Assembly: GCF_001440415.1 (NCBI RefSeq)
Contig: NZ_LLYA01000113.1
Coordinates: forward strand, 61,063 to 125,062
Source: Bradyrhizobium retamae
GTDB lineage: Bacteria > Pseudomonadota > Alphaproteobacteria > Rhizobiales > Xanthobacteraceae
Length of the DNA: 64,000 nucleotides
Direction of reading: 5' to 3'
Shown here: one piece after another, positions 26,709-36,208 of the stretch
How the letters are laid out: every line of letters begins with the position of its first letter
Position numbering within the stretch: the stretch's first letter is position 1
Made by a program: the position numbers and the translations under genes
The notes under the pieces: model-generated
Told to the model about the DNA's origin: nothing
The model's database searches: none
The model's input: the letters and a program-made list of their open reading frames with translations, nothing else

Positions 26709-27734
26709 TCATGGGGCTACGGCCAGAAATCCGAGCACCAGCTCGTCGTATTTCGCCGACGCTTCCAAAAAGACCAGGTGTCCGGTGTTCGGAATCACCT
26801 CGGCCCTGCCGCGTGCCATCTTGGCGGCGAGCGCCTTGGCCAGCTCGGCGTTCTGTCCCATCTTCGGGCGCAGCGCCTCCGGCGCATTCGCTTTTCCCGG
26901 CGCGTTATGATCGTTGGCGCCCATCACGAACAGCGTCGGCTGCGTGATCAGCGGGATCTCGTGCACGACAGGCTCGCGATAGATCATCTGTGCGGAACTA
27001 ACGAACGCGCGCAGCCAGCGCGGATATTCGGCGCTTCCCTTGATGTTGAAGCGCGCATCGATGAAGGGCGTGATCTGTTCGGGCGGTAGTTTGAGGGCGT
27101 AGTTGGTTTCGAGCTGTTTGCGATAGGCGTCCGCTGTAAGTTTATCTTCGTTCTCCAAAATCTTTTCGGTCGGCGTCGGCGGGACGTAGAGCCGGTAATC
27201 CTCCAGGCCGATCGGAGCGGTCATTACCAGATGCGCGATCCGGCCGGGGTAGGCGCGTGCGATCCGCACCCCGAGCATGCTGCCGAGCGAATGGGCCACG
27301 ATATCGGCCTTGGCGATTTGCAGATGATCGAGCAGCGCGATCGTGTTGCGCGCCAGTGTATCGAAATGCAAATCGCCTTGCGGTTTTGACGATTTTCCAA
27401 AGCCGATCTGGTCCGGCACGACCACGCGGTAACCGGCATCGCTCAAGGTCTTGATGACCGGCGCCCAGTAGCTCGATGGAAAATTGCGGCCGTGCAGCAG
27501 CACCACGGTGCGTCCATTGGGCTGCGCGGGAGCTATGTCCATATAGGCCATCCGCACCTGCTCGCCGTCATTGACCAGCGGCAGCAGATGGACGGGGTAG
27601 GGATAGGCAAAACCTTCGAGCGCAATGCCGTAGGGTTCGCGTGTGGCCGGTCGTTCGGTTTCCGCCGCGGCCGCAGCCAATAACGGCATCGCGGAGAAGG
27701 CGACTGCTACAGCACCGATGCATATCCGTCGCAT
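26709..27734 (-). CDS. Exported alpha/beta-hydrolase
   Basis: 341 aa with a signal peptide (IGAVAVAFSAMPLLAAAAAE). Hydrolase features: oxyanion segment VVLLHGRNFPSSYW, nucleophile elbow A-H-S-L-G-S in DIVAHSLGSMLGV, a downstream acidic residue in FVMGANDHNAPG, and terminal His in IPNTGHLVFLEA. Belongs to the haloperoxidase/epoxide-hydrolase-like branch by motif order. Periplasmic; substrate unknown. Confidence 0.85.
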   Translation of the reverse strand: MRRICIGAVAVAFSAMPLLAAAAAETERPATREPYGIALEGFAYPYPVHLLPLVNDGEQVRMAYMDIAPAQPNGRTVVLLHGRNFPSSYWAPVIKTLSDAGYRVVVPDQIGFGKSSKPQGDLHFDTLARNTIALLDHLQIAKADIVAHSLGSMLGVRIARAYPGRIAHLVMTAPIGLEDYRLYVPPTPTEKILENEDKLTADAYRKQLETNYALKLPPEQITPFIDARFNIKGSAEYPRWLRAFVSSAQMIYREPVVHEIPLITQPTLFVMGANDHNAPGKANAPEALRPKMGQNAELAKALAAKMARGRAEVIPNTGHLVFLEASAKYDELVLGFLAVAP

Positions 27735-27834
27735 TGCAAAACTCCTGTCCTCGAGACAGGGGCGTATTGATGCCGAGCTCTCGCACTGTAAAGACTTTGC
27801 AATTCACGTTTTGGCGAGAGCGCCAGTTGATTAA

Positions 27835-27870
27835 CCCTCATGGTGAGGAGGCGCGCAAGCGCCATCACGA
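27835..27870. repeat. Partial CCTCATGGTGAGGAGG-type repeat
   Basis: Short piece of the same family as the fuller element at 49015, overlapping the stop of the convergent regulator gene. Confidence 0.5.
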
Positions 27871-28569
27871 ATGAGCTTCGCTGCTCCCAAACAGCGCTGC
27901 GAACCGCTTTTCGCCGGCGCGCGTGAAATTCACGACGCGGCTGCCGGGCGCGGGATCGCGCGCCGCCCAGTTCAATTCGGTGAAGCGGTTCATTACCGCA
28001 GCGCCCAGCGTGCCGGCGAGATGGTGCCGTCGTTCGCTCCAGTCGAGACAGGCTTTGCACATGGGCCGGCGCGGGTGGGCGAGCATATCTGCGTCGATCT
28101 GCAGCGCCTCGGCGATGAAGCGCTTGCCTTCGCCGGTGAGTTCGATCGCCTGTTTGGTTTGCCGGACCAGCTTTTGTTTTCGCATGCTGTCGAGCATCTG
28201 CACGCCGAGATCGCCGGCCAGATGATCGTAGCAGATCCGGGCGCGGCGCAGCGCCGGCTCCTTCGGCCCGGTGCGCACGCGCGTGTGCCCGGCGCGCTCG
28301 GCAAGGCCCGCCAGCCCTTCGAGCACGCCCGCGACATCGGGGCCGGTGAGGCGGTAATAGCGATGACGGCCCTGCTTCTCCGGCTCGATCAGGCCGCCGG
28401 CCTCGAGCTTGGAAAGATGCGAACTCGCGGTCTGCGGCGTGATGCCGGCCTGATGCGCCAGCTCGCTCGCGGTCAGCGCGCGGCCATCCATCAGCGCGGT
28501 CAGCATGTTGGCGCGGGCGGGATCGCCGACCAGGGAGGCGACCATGGCGATATCAGGACCTGCTTTCAT
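27865..28569 (-). CDS. ArsR-family transcriptional regulator
   Basis: 234 aa, longer than classical ArsR because of a C-terminal extension. Winged-helix at about 5-75: MVASLVGDPARANMLTALMD, LTASELAHQAGITPQTASSH (recognition helix), then KQGRHRYYRL (wing). The extension includes the C-x-x-C of RRPMCKACLDWSERRHHLAG, a conserved feature of this long subfamily and a possible metal or redox sensor. Targets unknown; it may control the divergent NIPSNAP and lyase genes. Confidence 0.88.
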   Translation of the reverse strand: MKAGPDIAMVASLVGDPARANMLTALMDGRALTASELAHQAGITPQTASSHLSKLEAGGLIEPEKQGRHRYYRLTGPDVAGVLEGLAGLAERAGHTRVRTGPKEPALRRARICYDHLAGDLGVQMLDSMRKQKLVRQTKQAIELTGEGKRFIAEALQIDADMLAHPRRPMCKACLDWSERRHHLAGTLGAAVMNRFTELNWAARDPAPGSRVVNFTRAGEKRFAALFGSSEAHS

Positions 28570-28624
28570 AGTTCGATGATAGCCGAAGCATCGATGACAC
28601 GCAAGCGGGTAGTATTGCCTCGAA

Positions 28625-28710
28625 CGTCATCGCGGGCGAAGCGAAAGCAATCCATCGCGCCACGAGCGAAGGAATGGATTGCTTCGTCGCTAACGCGCCT
28701 CGCAATGACG
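28625..28710. repeat. Inverted repeat (GTCATTGCGAGCGAAGC family), copy 1
   Basis: Arms CGTCATCGCGGGCGAAGCG and the complementary CGCGCCTCGCAATGACG around a centre with AGCAATCCAT / ATGGATTGCT. In the divergent promoter region between the ArsR gene and the gene at 28736. A second copy lies at 63676. Confidence 0.85.
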
Positions 28711-28735
28711 GAGTGAACCATCGGAGTGCCAACCA

Positions 28736-29044
28736 ATGACCGTCACCGTCTTCATCCGCTATCAACTCGACCCGTTCAAGCGCGCCTTGTTCGAAGAATA
28801 TTCCAAAAACTGGCTCACCATCATTCCGAAATGCGGCGGCGACCTGATCGGCTACTGGATGCCGCACGAGGGTACCAACAACATCGCCTTCGCGCTGATC
28901 TCGTTCGACAACCTCGCATCTTATGAAAGTTACCGGGCGCGGCTACGGTCAGACAGCGAAGGCAAGGCCAATTTTGATTTCGCCGAGGAGAACAAGTTCA
29001 TCCTCGCGGAGGAGCGGACGTTTCTGCGCAAGGTCGTGGCGTGA
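28736..29044 (+). CDS. NIPSNAP-family protein
   Basis: 102 aa with the ferredoxin-like barrel pattern of NIPSNAP proteins: [33 protein letters not shown], the N-I-A-F-A-L-I-S-F strand and [11 protein letters not shown]. Followed 67 nt later by a PEP-mutase-like lyase on the same strand; the two are probably co-transcribed. Function of the family is poorly defined. Confidence 0.8.
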   Translation: MTVTVFIRYQLDPFKRALFEEYSKNWLTIIPKCGGDLIGYWMPHEGTNNIAFALISFDNLASYESYRARLRSDSEGKANFDFAEENKFILAEERTFLRKVVA

Positions 29045-29111
29045 GACGTCTGGCGGAGCAGACGCAGCGTTACTATGTAGGCGGCGCCAACAAACCGAGG
29101 GGGAGCGACCC

Positions 29112-29924
29112 ATGCTGACATCTGCTGACAAACGCGCCGCATTCAGGAAGTTGCACGAGAGCGGATGCTTCATCATCCCCAACCCGTTTGACGTCGGCAG
29201 CGCGAAGGCGTTGCAGCATCTCGGCTTCAAGGCGCTGGCGTCCACAAGCGCCGGCTTTGCCTGGACGCTGGGCAAGGCCGACAACCACGTCACCGTCGAC
29301 GACGTCTGCGCCCATCTCGCCGCGATCTGCGCGGCGGTCGATATTCCGGTTAACGCCGATTTCGAGGACGGCTTTGCGCACGAGCCGGACAAGGTCGGCG
29401 CCAATGTCGCGCGCGCCGTCACGACCGGCGTGGCCGGCCTGTCGATCGAGGATTTTACCGGAGACAACACAAAGCCGCTGTTTGATCGCCCGTTGGCGGT
29501 CGATCGCATCAAGGCGGCGCGCCAGGCGATCGATGCCGACGATAGCGGTGTGCTGCTCACCGGCCGCTGCGAGGCGTTCCTGCGCGGGCAGAAGGATTTG
29601 AAGCTCGTGATCGACCGGCTCACCGCCTATGCCGAAGCCGGCGCCGATTGCCTCTATGCGCCCGGCATAGCAACGCCGGAAGAGATTTCGGCAGTCGTGA
29701 AAGCGGTGCATCCAAAGCCGGTCAACCTCCTGGTCGGCGCGGCCGGCCCGTCGCTGCAGGCGGCCTCCGATCTCGGCGTGCGCCGCATCAGCGTCGGCGC
29801 TTCGCTGGCGCGGATGGCCTGGGCCGGCTTCATGAAGGCGTCAAAGGAGATGGCGGAGAAGGGCACCTTCGGCGAATTCGCCAACGGCTATCCCGGCGGC
29901 GAGATCAACAAGATGTTCAGCTAG
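29112..29924 (+). CDS. Isocitrate lyase / PEP mutase superfamily protein
   Basis: 270 aa; GGGGGAG before the ATG. TIM-barrel family with IIPNPFDVGSAKALQHLGF, STSAGFAWTLGKAD, the metal site V-N-A-D-F-E-D-G-F and the GLSIEDFTGD segment. The classical isocitrate lyase KKCGH catalytic loop is replaced by GRCEAFLRGQKD, as in oxaloacetate decarboxylase or carboxyPEP-mutase-like members. Likely cleaves or decarboxylates a 2-oxo- or 2-hydroxy-dicarboxylate. Confidence 0.87.
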   Translation: MLTSADKRAAFRKLHESGCFIIPNPFDVGSAKALQHLGFKALASTSAGFAWTLGKADNHVTVDDVCAHLAAICAAVDIPVNADFEDGFAHEPDKVGANVARAVTTGVAGLSIEDFTGDNTKPLFDRPLAVDRIKAARQAIDADDSGVLLTGRCEAFLRGQKDLKLVIDRLTAYAEAGADCLYAPGIATPEEISAVVKAVHPKPVNLLVGAAGPSLQAASDLGVRRISVGASLARMAWAGFMKASKEMAEKGTFGEFANGYPGGEINKMFS

Positions 29925-29944
29925 GGCAAGCGACGCGCAAAAGA

Positions 29945-29973
29945 AAAGCAGCGGGCTTTAAGCCCGCTGCTTT
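29945..29973 (+). terminator. Intrinsic terminator after the lyase gene
   Basis: Near-perfect palindrome AAAGCAGCGGGCTT / AAGCCCGCTGCTTT followed by GTTAG. It lies between convergent genes ending at 29924 and 29992 and may be bidirectional. Confidence 0.8.
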
Positions 29974-29991
29974 GTTAGCGTATGTCCACTC

Positions 29992-30402
29992 TTACTGCTT
30001 GGAGCGATCGACCTCGGTGCCGGTCGGGTTCTGCGACGGCGGCGTCGGGCGACTGGTCGCGGCGCCGGTGGTCGTGCCAGGATCGGTGTTGGTGCGCGGC
30101 GTTACGTCACGCATGCCCGGAGGCGCCGACGGGTTGGCCGGCTGCGTCTGCTGCGCGGTGTTGGTCGACGAGGTACCGGCCTGCTGCACGCTGGTGTTGT
30201 TCAGGCCATAGAACAGCGCGCCGAGTACGAGCGCGATGGCAACGGCGAACATCGCGACCTTGCCGCCACTCGGCGGTCCTTCGGACAGCGCGGGATCGGG
30301 CTGCAGCTCGTTGTCGAGACTGTTGAAGCGGGCCTGACGGCCGACTTCTTCATCGCTCAGGCCGGCGCGGTAAGGATCCTTCGGATCGGGTTGGTATGCC
30401 AT
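29992..30402 (-). CDS. Single-pass membrane hypothetical protein
   Basis: 136 aa. Cytoplasmic N-terminus with conserved-looking YQPDPKDPYRAGLSDEEVG, one TM helix at about 48-66 (VAMFAVAIALVLGALFYGL), and a Pro/Thr/Asn-rich disordered periplasmic tail. This small family is common in Bradyrhizobium (recollection). No function known. Confidence 0.7.
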   Translation of the reverse strand: MAYQPDPKDPYRAGLSDEEVGRQARFNSLDNELQPDPALSEGPPSGGKVAMFAVAIALVLGALFYGLNNTSVQQAGTSSTNTAQQTQPANPSAPPGMRDVTPRTNTDPGTTTGAATSRPTPPSQNPTGTEVDRSKQ

Positions 30403-30539
30403 GAATGGGTTCCTCCGTTAGCATCCCGAAGTCAAGCGCAGGGACAATGGCTGGCCTGCGCGGATGTTCCGCGCCAACATTGCAACTCGGTAATGTTGGA
30501 ACCCGTGACTCCCTCAGGGTCCGCGCGTTGACGATGGCG

Positions 30540-30662
30540 TTCCCCGGATGCAGCGCAGCGCGCCGTTCTTGCGGCGTGATGCTGCTAATCCGGGGTCCAG
30601 AGAAGCGTGGGTCCCGGCTCTGCGATGCAGCGCTGAAAAAGGGCTGCATCGCGTCCGGGACA
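30540..30662. repeat. Inverted repeat with GGATGCAGCGC / GCGCTGCATCG modules
   Basis: Composite of short palindromes (CCCCGGATGCAGCG and GGTCCCGGCTCTGCGATGCAGCGC with CGCTGCATCGCGTCCGGGAC). It abuts the 3' end of the decayed cytochrome gene; its insertion may have removed the stop codon. Confidence 0.7.
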
Positions 30663-30679
30663 CGATCATTTACGCCGCG

Positions 30680-31157
30680 ATCATTTCGCCGCGCGTTCGC
30701 GACTTCCGCCGCCGTCACCAGCGGCGCGGCATTGCCCCAGGCATTGCGGATATAGTTCATCACATCGGCGATCTCCTGGTCGTCATCTTGGCGGCATAGC
30801 CCGGCATCGATCCCTTGTTGGGGGCGCGCGGCGTCGTCACGGTCTCGGCGCCGTCGAGAATGACGCGCAGCGCAGAGCGGGCGGTAGAAATCGTCATCGT
30901 TCCACGCGCCGAGTCCGGTTTCGCGATCCGGCGTCAGGTTGGGCGCGTAGATGCCGCCGAACGGCGTGTCGATCCGCTTGCCCCCGGCGAACGGCTTTGC
31001 GGGATCGGCGGTGTGGCAGCTTGCGCAGTCGCCGGCGCCCGTCAGCGCCTGCCGCGCGCGATGTCGTCGGCCATCGCCGGTTCGCCCTTGGGCTGGGCAT
31101 GACCTTGCCGGCTATGAACGCAGTGCACAAAAGCAGTGCCGCGAGAATCGCCCGCAT
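30680..31157 (-). pseudogene. Decayed multi-haem cytochrome c (alcohol-dehydrogenase type) gene
   Basis: Reading the minus strand across frames gives: a signal peptide (RAILAALLLCTAFIAGKV), a haem motif C-A-S-C-H, then FAGGKRIDTPFGGIYAPNLT and TPDRETGLGAWNDDDFY of the first cytochrome domain. It then jumps straight to ALRVILDGAETVTTPRAP and SMPGYAAKMT, the end of the last domain, implying loss of the middle of the protein. A one-base deletion breaks the frame before DQEIADVMNYIRNAWGN. No stop follows the original C-terminus. Together these show a non-functional relic of the cytochrome subunit of a periplasmic dehydrogenase. Confidence 0.8.
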
Positions 31158-31434
31158 GGTCGTCCCTGACCGATTGACCTTCCCGAGCGTTATAGCGCGA
31201 AAGTGCACACAGCGGGGCGGCATGCCATTTCGCGCCGAGGCTTCCGGACGACACAAACCGAAAAGCCGCGCCGATTTTCCCGGCACGTTGTTGCGAAGTT
31301 TGAGGGCGCGGCTTTCTTGCCGAGATTTGTGGTGCGCGGCCGGGAAAAACCGACATAGACTGGTTCTAACGAGCTCAGATGCTTAGCTAAAAAAGCGTCG
31401 TCACGATCAAGGCTTACCGCCAAAGAGGGCTGCA

Positions 31435-34400
31435 ATGGGAATTAACCAGGGTCCGATCAGTCTCGATCAGAAGTACACGCAAGGCTCCGGCCACATTTTC
31501 CTGACCGGCATCCAGGCGCTGGTCCGCCTGCCGATGGCGCAAATCCGCCGCGACCGCGCCGCAGGGCTCAACACCGCGGGCTTCATCTCCGGTTACCGCG
31601 GCTCCCCCTTGGGCGGTTACGACCAGCAGCTCTTCGCCGCCCGCAAACATCTCGAGCAGTACAACATCAAGTTCCAGCCCGGCGTGAACGAGGATCTCGC
31701 GGCCACCGCGATCTGGGGCTCGCAGCAGCTCAATCTCTCGCCCGGCGCCAAGTACGACGGCGTGGTCGGCATCTGGTACGGCAAAGGCCCCGGCGTCGAC
31801 CGCTGCGGCGACGTCTTCCGCCACGGCAACACGGCCGGCTCGGCTAAACATGGCGGCGTGCTGTGTCTCGCCGGCGACGATCATGGCGCCAAATCCTCTA
31901 CCGTCCCGCATCAGTCCGACCATGCCTTCATCTCCGCGCTGATGCCGTACCTCTATCCCTCCAGCATTCATGAAATGATCGAGATGGGCCTTCTGGGTAT
32001 CGCGATGTCGCGCTACTCCGGCTGCTGGGTCGGCATGAAGGTGATCACGGAGACGGTGGAAACCACCGCCGAGATCGACCTCACCGACGAGATGACGCCG
32101 TTCGCGATCCCGACCGATTTCGAGATGCCGCCGGGTGGACTCAACCTGCGCTGGCCCGACGACCGCTATGCGCAGGACCTGCGCCTGCAGGACTACAAGG
32201 GCTATGCCGCGATCGCGTTTGCGCGCGCCAACAAGATCAACCGCATCACGATGGATTCGCCGAATGCCCGCTATGGCATCATGGCATCCGGCAAGAGCTA
32301 CGAGGATATCCGTCAGGCGCTGCGCGAGCTCGGGATCACCGAGGAGGTCGCCGCCAAGATCGGCTTGCGGCTTTACAAGATAGGCATGCCCTGGCCGCTG
32401 GAGCCCGAAGGCGTCCGCAACTTCGCCATCGGCCTCGAAGAAATCTTCATCGTCGAAGAGCGCCGCGAGATCGTCGAGAACCAGGTCAAGCAGGAGCTGT
32501 TCAACTGGCGCGACGACGTTCGGCCGCGCATCGTCGGCAAGATGGACGACCACGACAAACGGTTTCTCACCTTCGCCGCGGAACTTTCGGTCGCCTCGCT
32601 GGCAAGCTCGCTGACCGAGCGCCTGCTTCGACTTAATCTCAATCCCGAAATCGCCGCGATGCTGCGCGCCAAGGCCGACTGGTTCAATGGCCGACAGGCG
32701 ACCCAGATGCAGGCGGTGGCACCGGTCACCCGCACGCCGTATTTCTGCTCGGGCTGTCCGCACAACACCTCGACCAAGGTGCCGGAAGGCAGCCGCGCCT
32801 TTGCCGGCATCGGCTGCCACTTCATGGCGCTGTGGATGGACCGCAACACCGAGACCTACACCCATATGGGAGGCGAGGGCGTGCCGTGGGTCGGCGTCGC
32901 ACCCTTCACCAAGGAAGCGCACGTGTTCGCCAATCTCGGCGACGGCACCTACTTCCACTCCGGCAGCCTTGCGATCCGCCAGGCGATCGCCTCGGGCGCC
33001 AACATCACCTACAAGATCCTCTATAACGACGCGACCGCGATGACCGGCGGTCAGCATGTCGACGGCGAATTATCGCCGCAGCAGATCACCTTCCAGCTCC
33101 ACTCCGAAGGCATCCGCAACATCTACCTCGTCTCGGAAAATCCCGGCGCCTATCCGGCGTCCGAGATCGCGCCCGGCGTCAAGACCGCGCATCGCGACGA
33201 ACTGCAGGACGTCATGAAGACCTGCCGCACCCTGAAGGGCACGTCGGCGATCGTCTTCGTGCAGACCTGTGCCGCGGAAAAGCGCCGCCGCCGCAAGCGC
33301 GGCCTGATGGAAGACCCGGCGCGCCGCGTCATGATCAATCCGGCCGTGTGCGAAGGCTGCGGCGATTGCTCGGTGCAGTCGAACTGCATCTCGGTCGAGC
33401 CGCTGGAAACCGAGATGGGCCGCAAGCGCACCATCAACCAGTCGACCTGCAACAAGGATTATTCCTGTCTCAAGGGCTTTTGCCCGTCCTTCGTCACCAT
33501 CGACGGCGGCAAGCCGCGCCGTCGCGCGCCGGCCAGCCTTGACGGTACAGGTGTTGGCGACATCGGCAATCTGCCGGAGCCGGCCTCATTCCCGTCGTTG
33601 GAACGGCCCTACAACATCGCGGTCGGCGGCGTCGGCGGCACCGGCGTCTTGACCATCGGCGCGCTGCTCGGCATGGCCGCCCATATCGAGGGCAAGGCCA
33701 GCATGATCCTCGACATGTCCGGCCTGGCGCAGAAGGGCGGCGCGGTGCTGAGCCACGTCCGGCTTTCCGAACACACCGCCGATGTCACCTGTTCGCGGAT
33801 CGTCACGGGCACCGCCGATCTCGTGATGGCCGCCGACGAGGTGGTCGCCGCCGCCAAGGATACGATTACGCTCTGCGAAGCCAGCCGAACCGTCGGTGTC
33901 ATCAATACCCACGTGATCCCGACCGCCGACTTCATCCTCAACCGAGATTTCAATTTCCAGAGCCGCAAGGTCAACCACGTGCTGGAGACCGAGCTGCGCA
34001 AGGACTCGTCGTTCTACGATTTCACCAAACCTGCCGAAGCGCTGCTTGGTGACTCCATTGCTACCAACATCATGATGCTGGGCTATGCCTATCAGAAAGG
34101 CCTGCTGCCGCTGTCGGCAAAGGCGATTCTGCAGGCGATCGAGGTCAACGGCGTTTCGATCAAGATGAACACGCAGGCCTTCCAGCTCGGCCGTTTGGCT
34201 GCCGCCGATCCGGCGCGGCTCGACTCCATGATGAAGGGCCAGGACGACGTTGTCGCGCCGAAGACGCTGGATGCAATGACGCTGGACGAGATCATCGTCC
34301 ATCGCAGCGCGCACCTCGCCGACTATCAAAATACCGCCCTCGCCGAGCGCTATCGGGCTCTCGTGAAGCGCGTCCGCGATGCGGCGATCGACGGCGGCTA

Positions 34401-34941
34401 TGGCGAGGCGCTGCCGCGCGCGGTTGCGGTCAATTACGCAAAACTGCTCGCCTACAAGGATGAGTACGAAGTCGCGCGGCTGTTCACCGATGGGCGGTTC
34501 GAAAAGCAGCTCCGCGACCAGTTCGAAGGCGAGTTCAAGTTCAATTTCAATCTGGCGCCGCCGATCCTCGGCGGTGGCCTCGATGCGCTCGGCCGCCCGA
34601 AGAAGCGCGCCTTCGGCGCGTGGATGATGCCGGTATTTCGAACATTGGCAAGGCTGCGCTTCCTGCGCGGCACGCCGCTCGACATCTTCGGCTACAGCGC
34701 CGACCGCAAGCTCGAGCGCGACTTGATCGTGGCTTACGAGAAGGATGTCGGCACCGTGCTAGGACTGCTGTCGCCGGTCACCCACGACACCGCGGTCGAG
34801 TTGTTGTCCTTGCCCGACCGCATCCGCGGTTACGGCCCGATCAAGGAGAAGGCGGTGCACGACGCCAAAGCGCGCCACGAGCAGCTCTCGGCGGACCTTG
34901 CCAACCCGCCACCCGCTCCGCGGCAGTTGGCGGCGGAGTAA
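31435..34941 (+). CDS. Indolepyruvate ferredoxin oxidoreductase, fused alpha/beta
   Basis: 1168 aa; AGAGGG before the ATG. Single-chain 2-oxoacid:ferredoxin oxidoreductase. It has an N-terminal pyrimidine/TPP region (GYRGSPLGGYDQQLF, GKGPGVDRCGDVFRHGN), a central TPP domain (CSGCPHNTST, GGEGVPWVG, NDATAMTGGQHVDG), a cysteine-rich cluster site (NPAVCEGCGDCSVQSNC, CNKDYSCLKGFC) and a C-terminal gamma-type domain from VGGVGGTGVLTIG. Oxidatively decarboxylates aryl pyruvates to aryl-acetyl-CoA during Phe/Tyr/Trp catabolism. Monocistronic, with its own 277-bp upstream region. Confidence 0.93.
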   Translation: MGINQGPISLDQKYTQGSGHIFLTGIQALVRLPMAQIRRDRAAGLNTAGFISGYRGSPLGGYDQQLFAARKHLEQYNIKFQPGVNEDLAATAIWGSQQLNLSPGAKYDGVVGIWYGKGPGVDRCGDVFRHGNTAGSAKHGGVLCLAGDDHGAKSSTVPHQSDHAFISALMPYLYPSSIHEMIEMGLLGIAMSRYSGCWVGMKVITETVETTAEIDLTDEMTPFAIPTDFEMPPGGLNLRWPDDRYAQDLRLQDYKGYAAIAFARANKINRITMDSPNARYGIMASGKSYEDIRQALRELGITEEVAAKIGLRLYKIGMPWPLEPEGVRNFAIGLEEIFIVEERREIVENQVKQELFNWRDDVRPRIVGKMDDHDKRFLTFAAELSVASLASSLTERLLRLNLNPEIAAMLRAKADWFNGRQATQMQAVAPVTRTPYFCSGCPHNTSTKVPEGSRAFAGIGCHFMALWMDRNTETYTHMGGEGVPWVGVAPFTKEAHVFANLGDGTYFHSGSLAIRQAIASGANITYKILYNDATAMTGGQHVDGELSPQQITFQLHSEGIRNIYLVSENPGAYPASEIAPGVKTAHRDELQDVMKTCRTLKGTSAIVFVQTCAAEKRRRRKRGLMEDPARRVMINPAVCEGCGDCSVQSNCISVEPLETEMGRKRTINQSTCNKDYSCLKGFCPSFVTIDGGKPRRRAPASLDGTGVGDIGNLPEPASFPSLERPYNIAVGGVGGTGVLTIGALLGMAAHIEGKASMILDMSGLAQKGGAVLSHVRLSEHTADVTCSRIVTGTADLVMAADEVVAAAKDTITLCEASRTVGVINTHVIPTADFILNRDFNFQSRKVNHVLETELRKDSSFYDFTKPAEALLGDSIATNIMMLGYAYQKGLLPLSAKAILQAIEVNGVSIKMNTQAFQLGRLAAADPARLDSMMKGQDDVVAPKTLDAMTLDEIIVHRSAHLADYQNTALAERYRALVKRVRDAAIDGGYGEALPRAVAVNYAKLLAYKDEYEVARLFTDGRFEKQLRDQFEGEFKFNFNLAPPILGGGLDALGRPKKRAFGAWMMPVFRTLARLRFLRGTPLDIFGYSADRKLERDLIVAYEKDVGTVLGLLSPVTHDTAVELLSLPDRIRGYGPIKEKAVHDAKARHEQLSADLANPPPAPRQLAAE

Positions 34942-34950
34942 CGCTGCCGA

Positions 34951-35040
34951 AGGGTGGGCAAAGACGCGAGGCGTCGTGCCCACCATCGCTCAACGATCGC
35001 GGTGCCAAATGGTGGGCACGCTTCGCTTTGCCCACCCTAC
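34951..35040. repeat. Intergenic inverted repeat (GTAGGGTGGGCAAAG family), copy 4
   Basis: Copy between two co-oriented genes, 10 bp after the oxidoreductase stop; may act in 3' end formation. Confidence 0.9.
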
Positions 35041-35134
35041 GGGGTTGTCTCCAGAGCTTTGATCGGGTGTAGTCGCCATCAGCTTGCCACTGCGTTGACG
35101 CATTGCCTGCTTCACACCAGCAACGGGTTAGCGG

Positions 35135-36118
35135 ATGGACCAGCCCCTCGACGACATTGGCATCATCTCCGCCTATCGCTTCGCGGGCGACGGCTCCGCG
35201 ACGAAGCTCGATGTCGCCAACCTCGATGCGGAACTCGCCGATCCGCACGGCTGGTTGTGGCTGCATTTCAATCTGTCCAACCGTCGCTGCCACGACTGGC
35301 TCGCCAGGAGTGCTGCGCTGTCCGATGTCGCGCGCGAGACCCTGCTCGATGCGGACGAGCATATCCGCCTCGATATCTTCGATGAAGAGATCGCCGGCGT
35401 TTTGCCCGACCTGCATCAGGAGTTCATGCAGGAGGGCGACGATCTCCTGCGGGTGCACTTTGCGATCTCGTCGAAGCTGATGGTCACTGCCCGGCGCAAG
35501 CCGCTGCGCGCCATCGAGCTGACGCGGCGTGCGCTCGATAGCGGCCGCAAGTTTCCCACCCCGGTGTCGCTGTTCGATGCGATCGTCGACCAGTTCGCCG
35601 ATGTGATCGGACGCTATTCGGCAGGACTCGGTGACGAGCTCGACATCGTCGAGAATCATGTACTGCACGACGAGATCGACGATGAGCGATTGCGGCTTGG
35701 CCGCGTGCGCCTGCAGGCGATCCGCACGCGGCGGCAACTCTCGCAGATCCGTGCGCTGTTTCATCGCATGGAGACGCGCGAGGACGTCGAATCCGAAACC
35801 CTGCTGTCGGCGATGCGCAAGCTTGCGCAGAAGTTCGACGCGCTCGACTACGAGTTCAGCGCGATCTACGAGCGCGCGCGGCTGCTGCAGGACGAGATTG
35901 CCGGCCGCATGACGGCGATCACCAACCGCCGCCTGTTCACGCTGTCGGTCCTGACCGCGTGCATGCTGCCCTCGACGCTGGTCACCGGCTTCTTCGGCAT
36001 GAACACCAAGGACATGCCGCTCCAGACCGGGGACGGCGGCACCTGGTACGCGCTTCTGCTGGTGATCGCGGCGGGAGGACTAACCTGGTGGCTGCTCAGG
36101 CGAACCAAGGCCCTGTAG
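35135..36118 (+). CDS. zntB: ZntB-type CorA-family divalent cation transporter
   Basis: 327 aa. Large cytoplasmic N-terminal domain with long coiled helices, then two C-terminal TM helices. The first is LFTLSVLTACMLPSTLVTGF, directly followed by the G-M-N pore motif (FFGMNTKDMPLQ), and the second is WYALLLVIAAGGLTWWLL. The short loop between the helices and the N-terminal HGWLWLHFNLS block place it nearer ZntB than CorA. Transports Zn2+ (or another divalent cation) across the inner membrane. Confidence 0.88.
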   Translation: MDQPLDDIGIISAYRFAGDGSATKLDVANLDAELADPHGWLWLHFNLSNRRCHDWLARSAALSDVARETLLDADEHIRLDIFDEEIAGVLPDLHQEFMQEGDDLLRVHFAISSKLMVTARRKPLRAIELTRRALDSGRKFPTPVSLFDAIVDQFADVIGRYSAGLGDELDIVENHVLHDEIDDERLRLGRVRLQAIRTRRQLSQIRALFHRMETREDVESETLLSAMRKLAQKFDALDYEFSAIYERARLLQDEIAGRMTAITNRRLFTLSVLTACMLPSTLVTGFFGMNTKDMPLQTGDGGTWYALLLVIAAGGLTWWLLRRTKAL

Positions 36119-36208
36119 GCCGAGAGCCGGACAAATCTCGCCGCATGTCGTTCAAGCAACGTCAGCAACGACTAGCCTGTCGCTCGCAGTCGATGTATAA
36201 TCATCTTC

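Noticed and set aside
31414..33057. 547-codon minus-strand frame opposite the indolepyruvate oxidoreductase
   Set aside because: Composition of an antisense shadow (His, Arg, Gly, Ala) and no family features.
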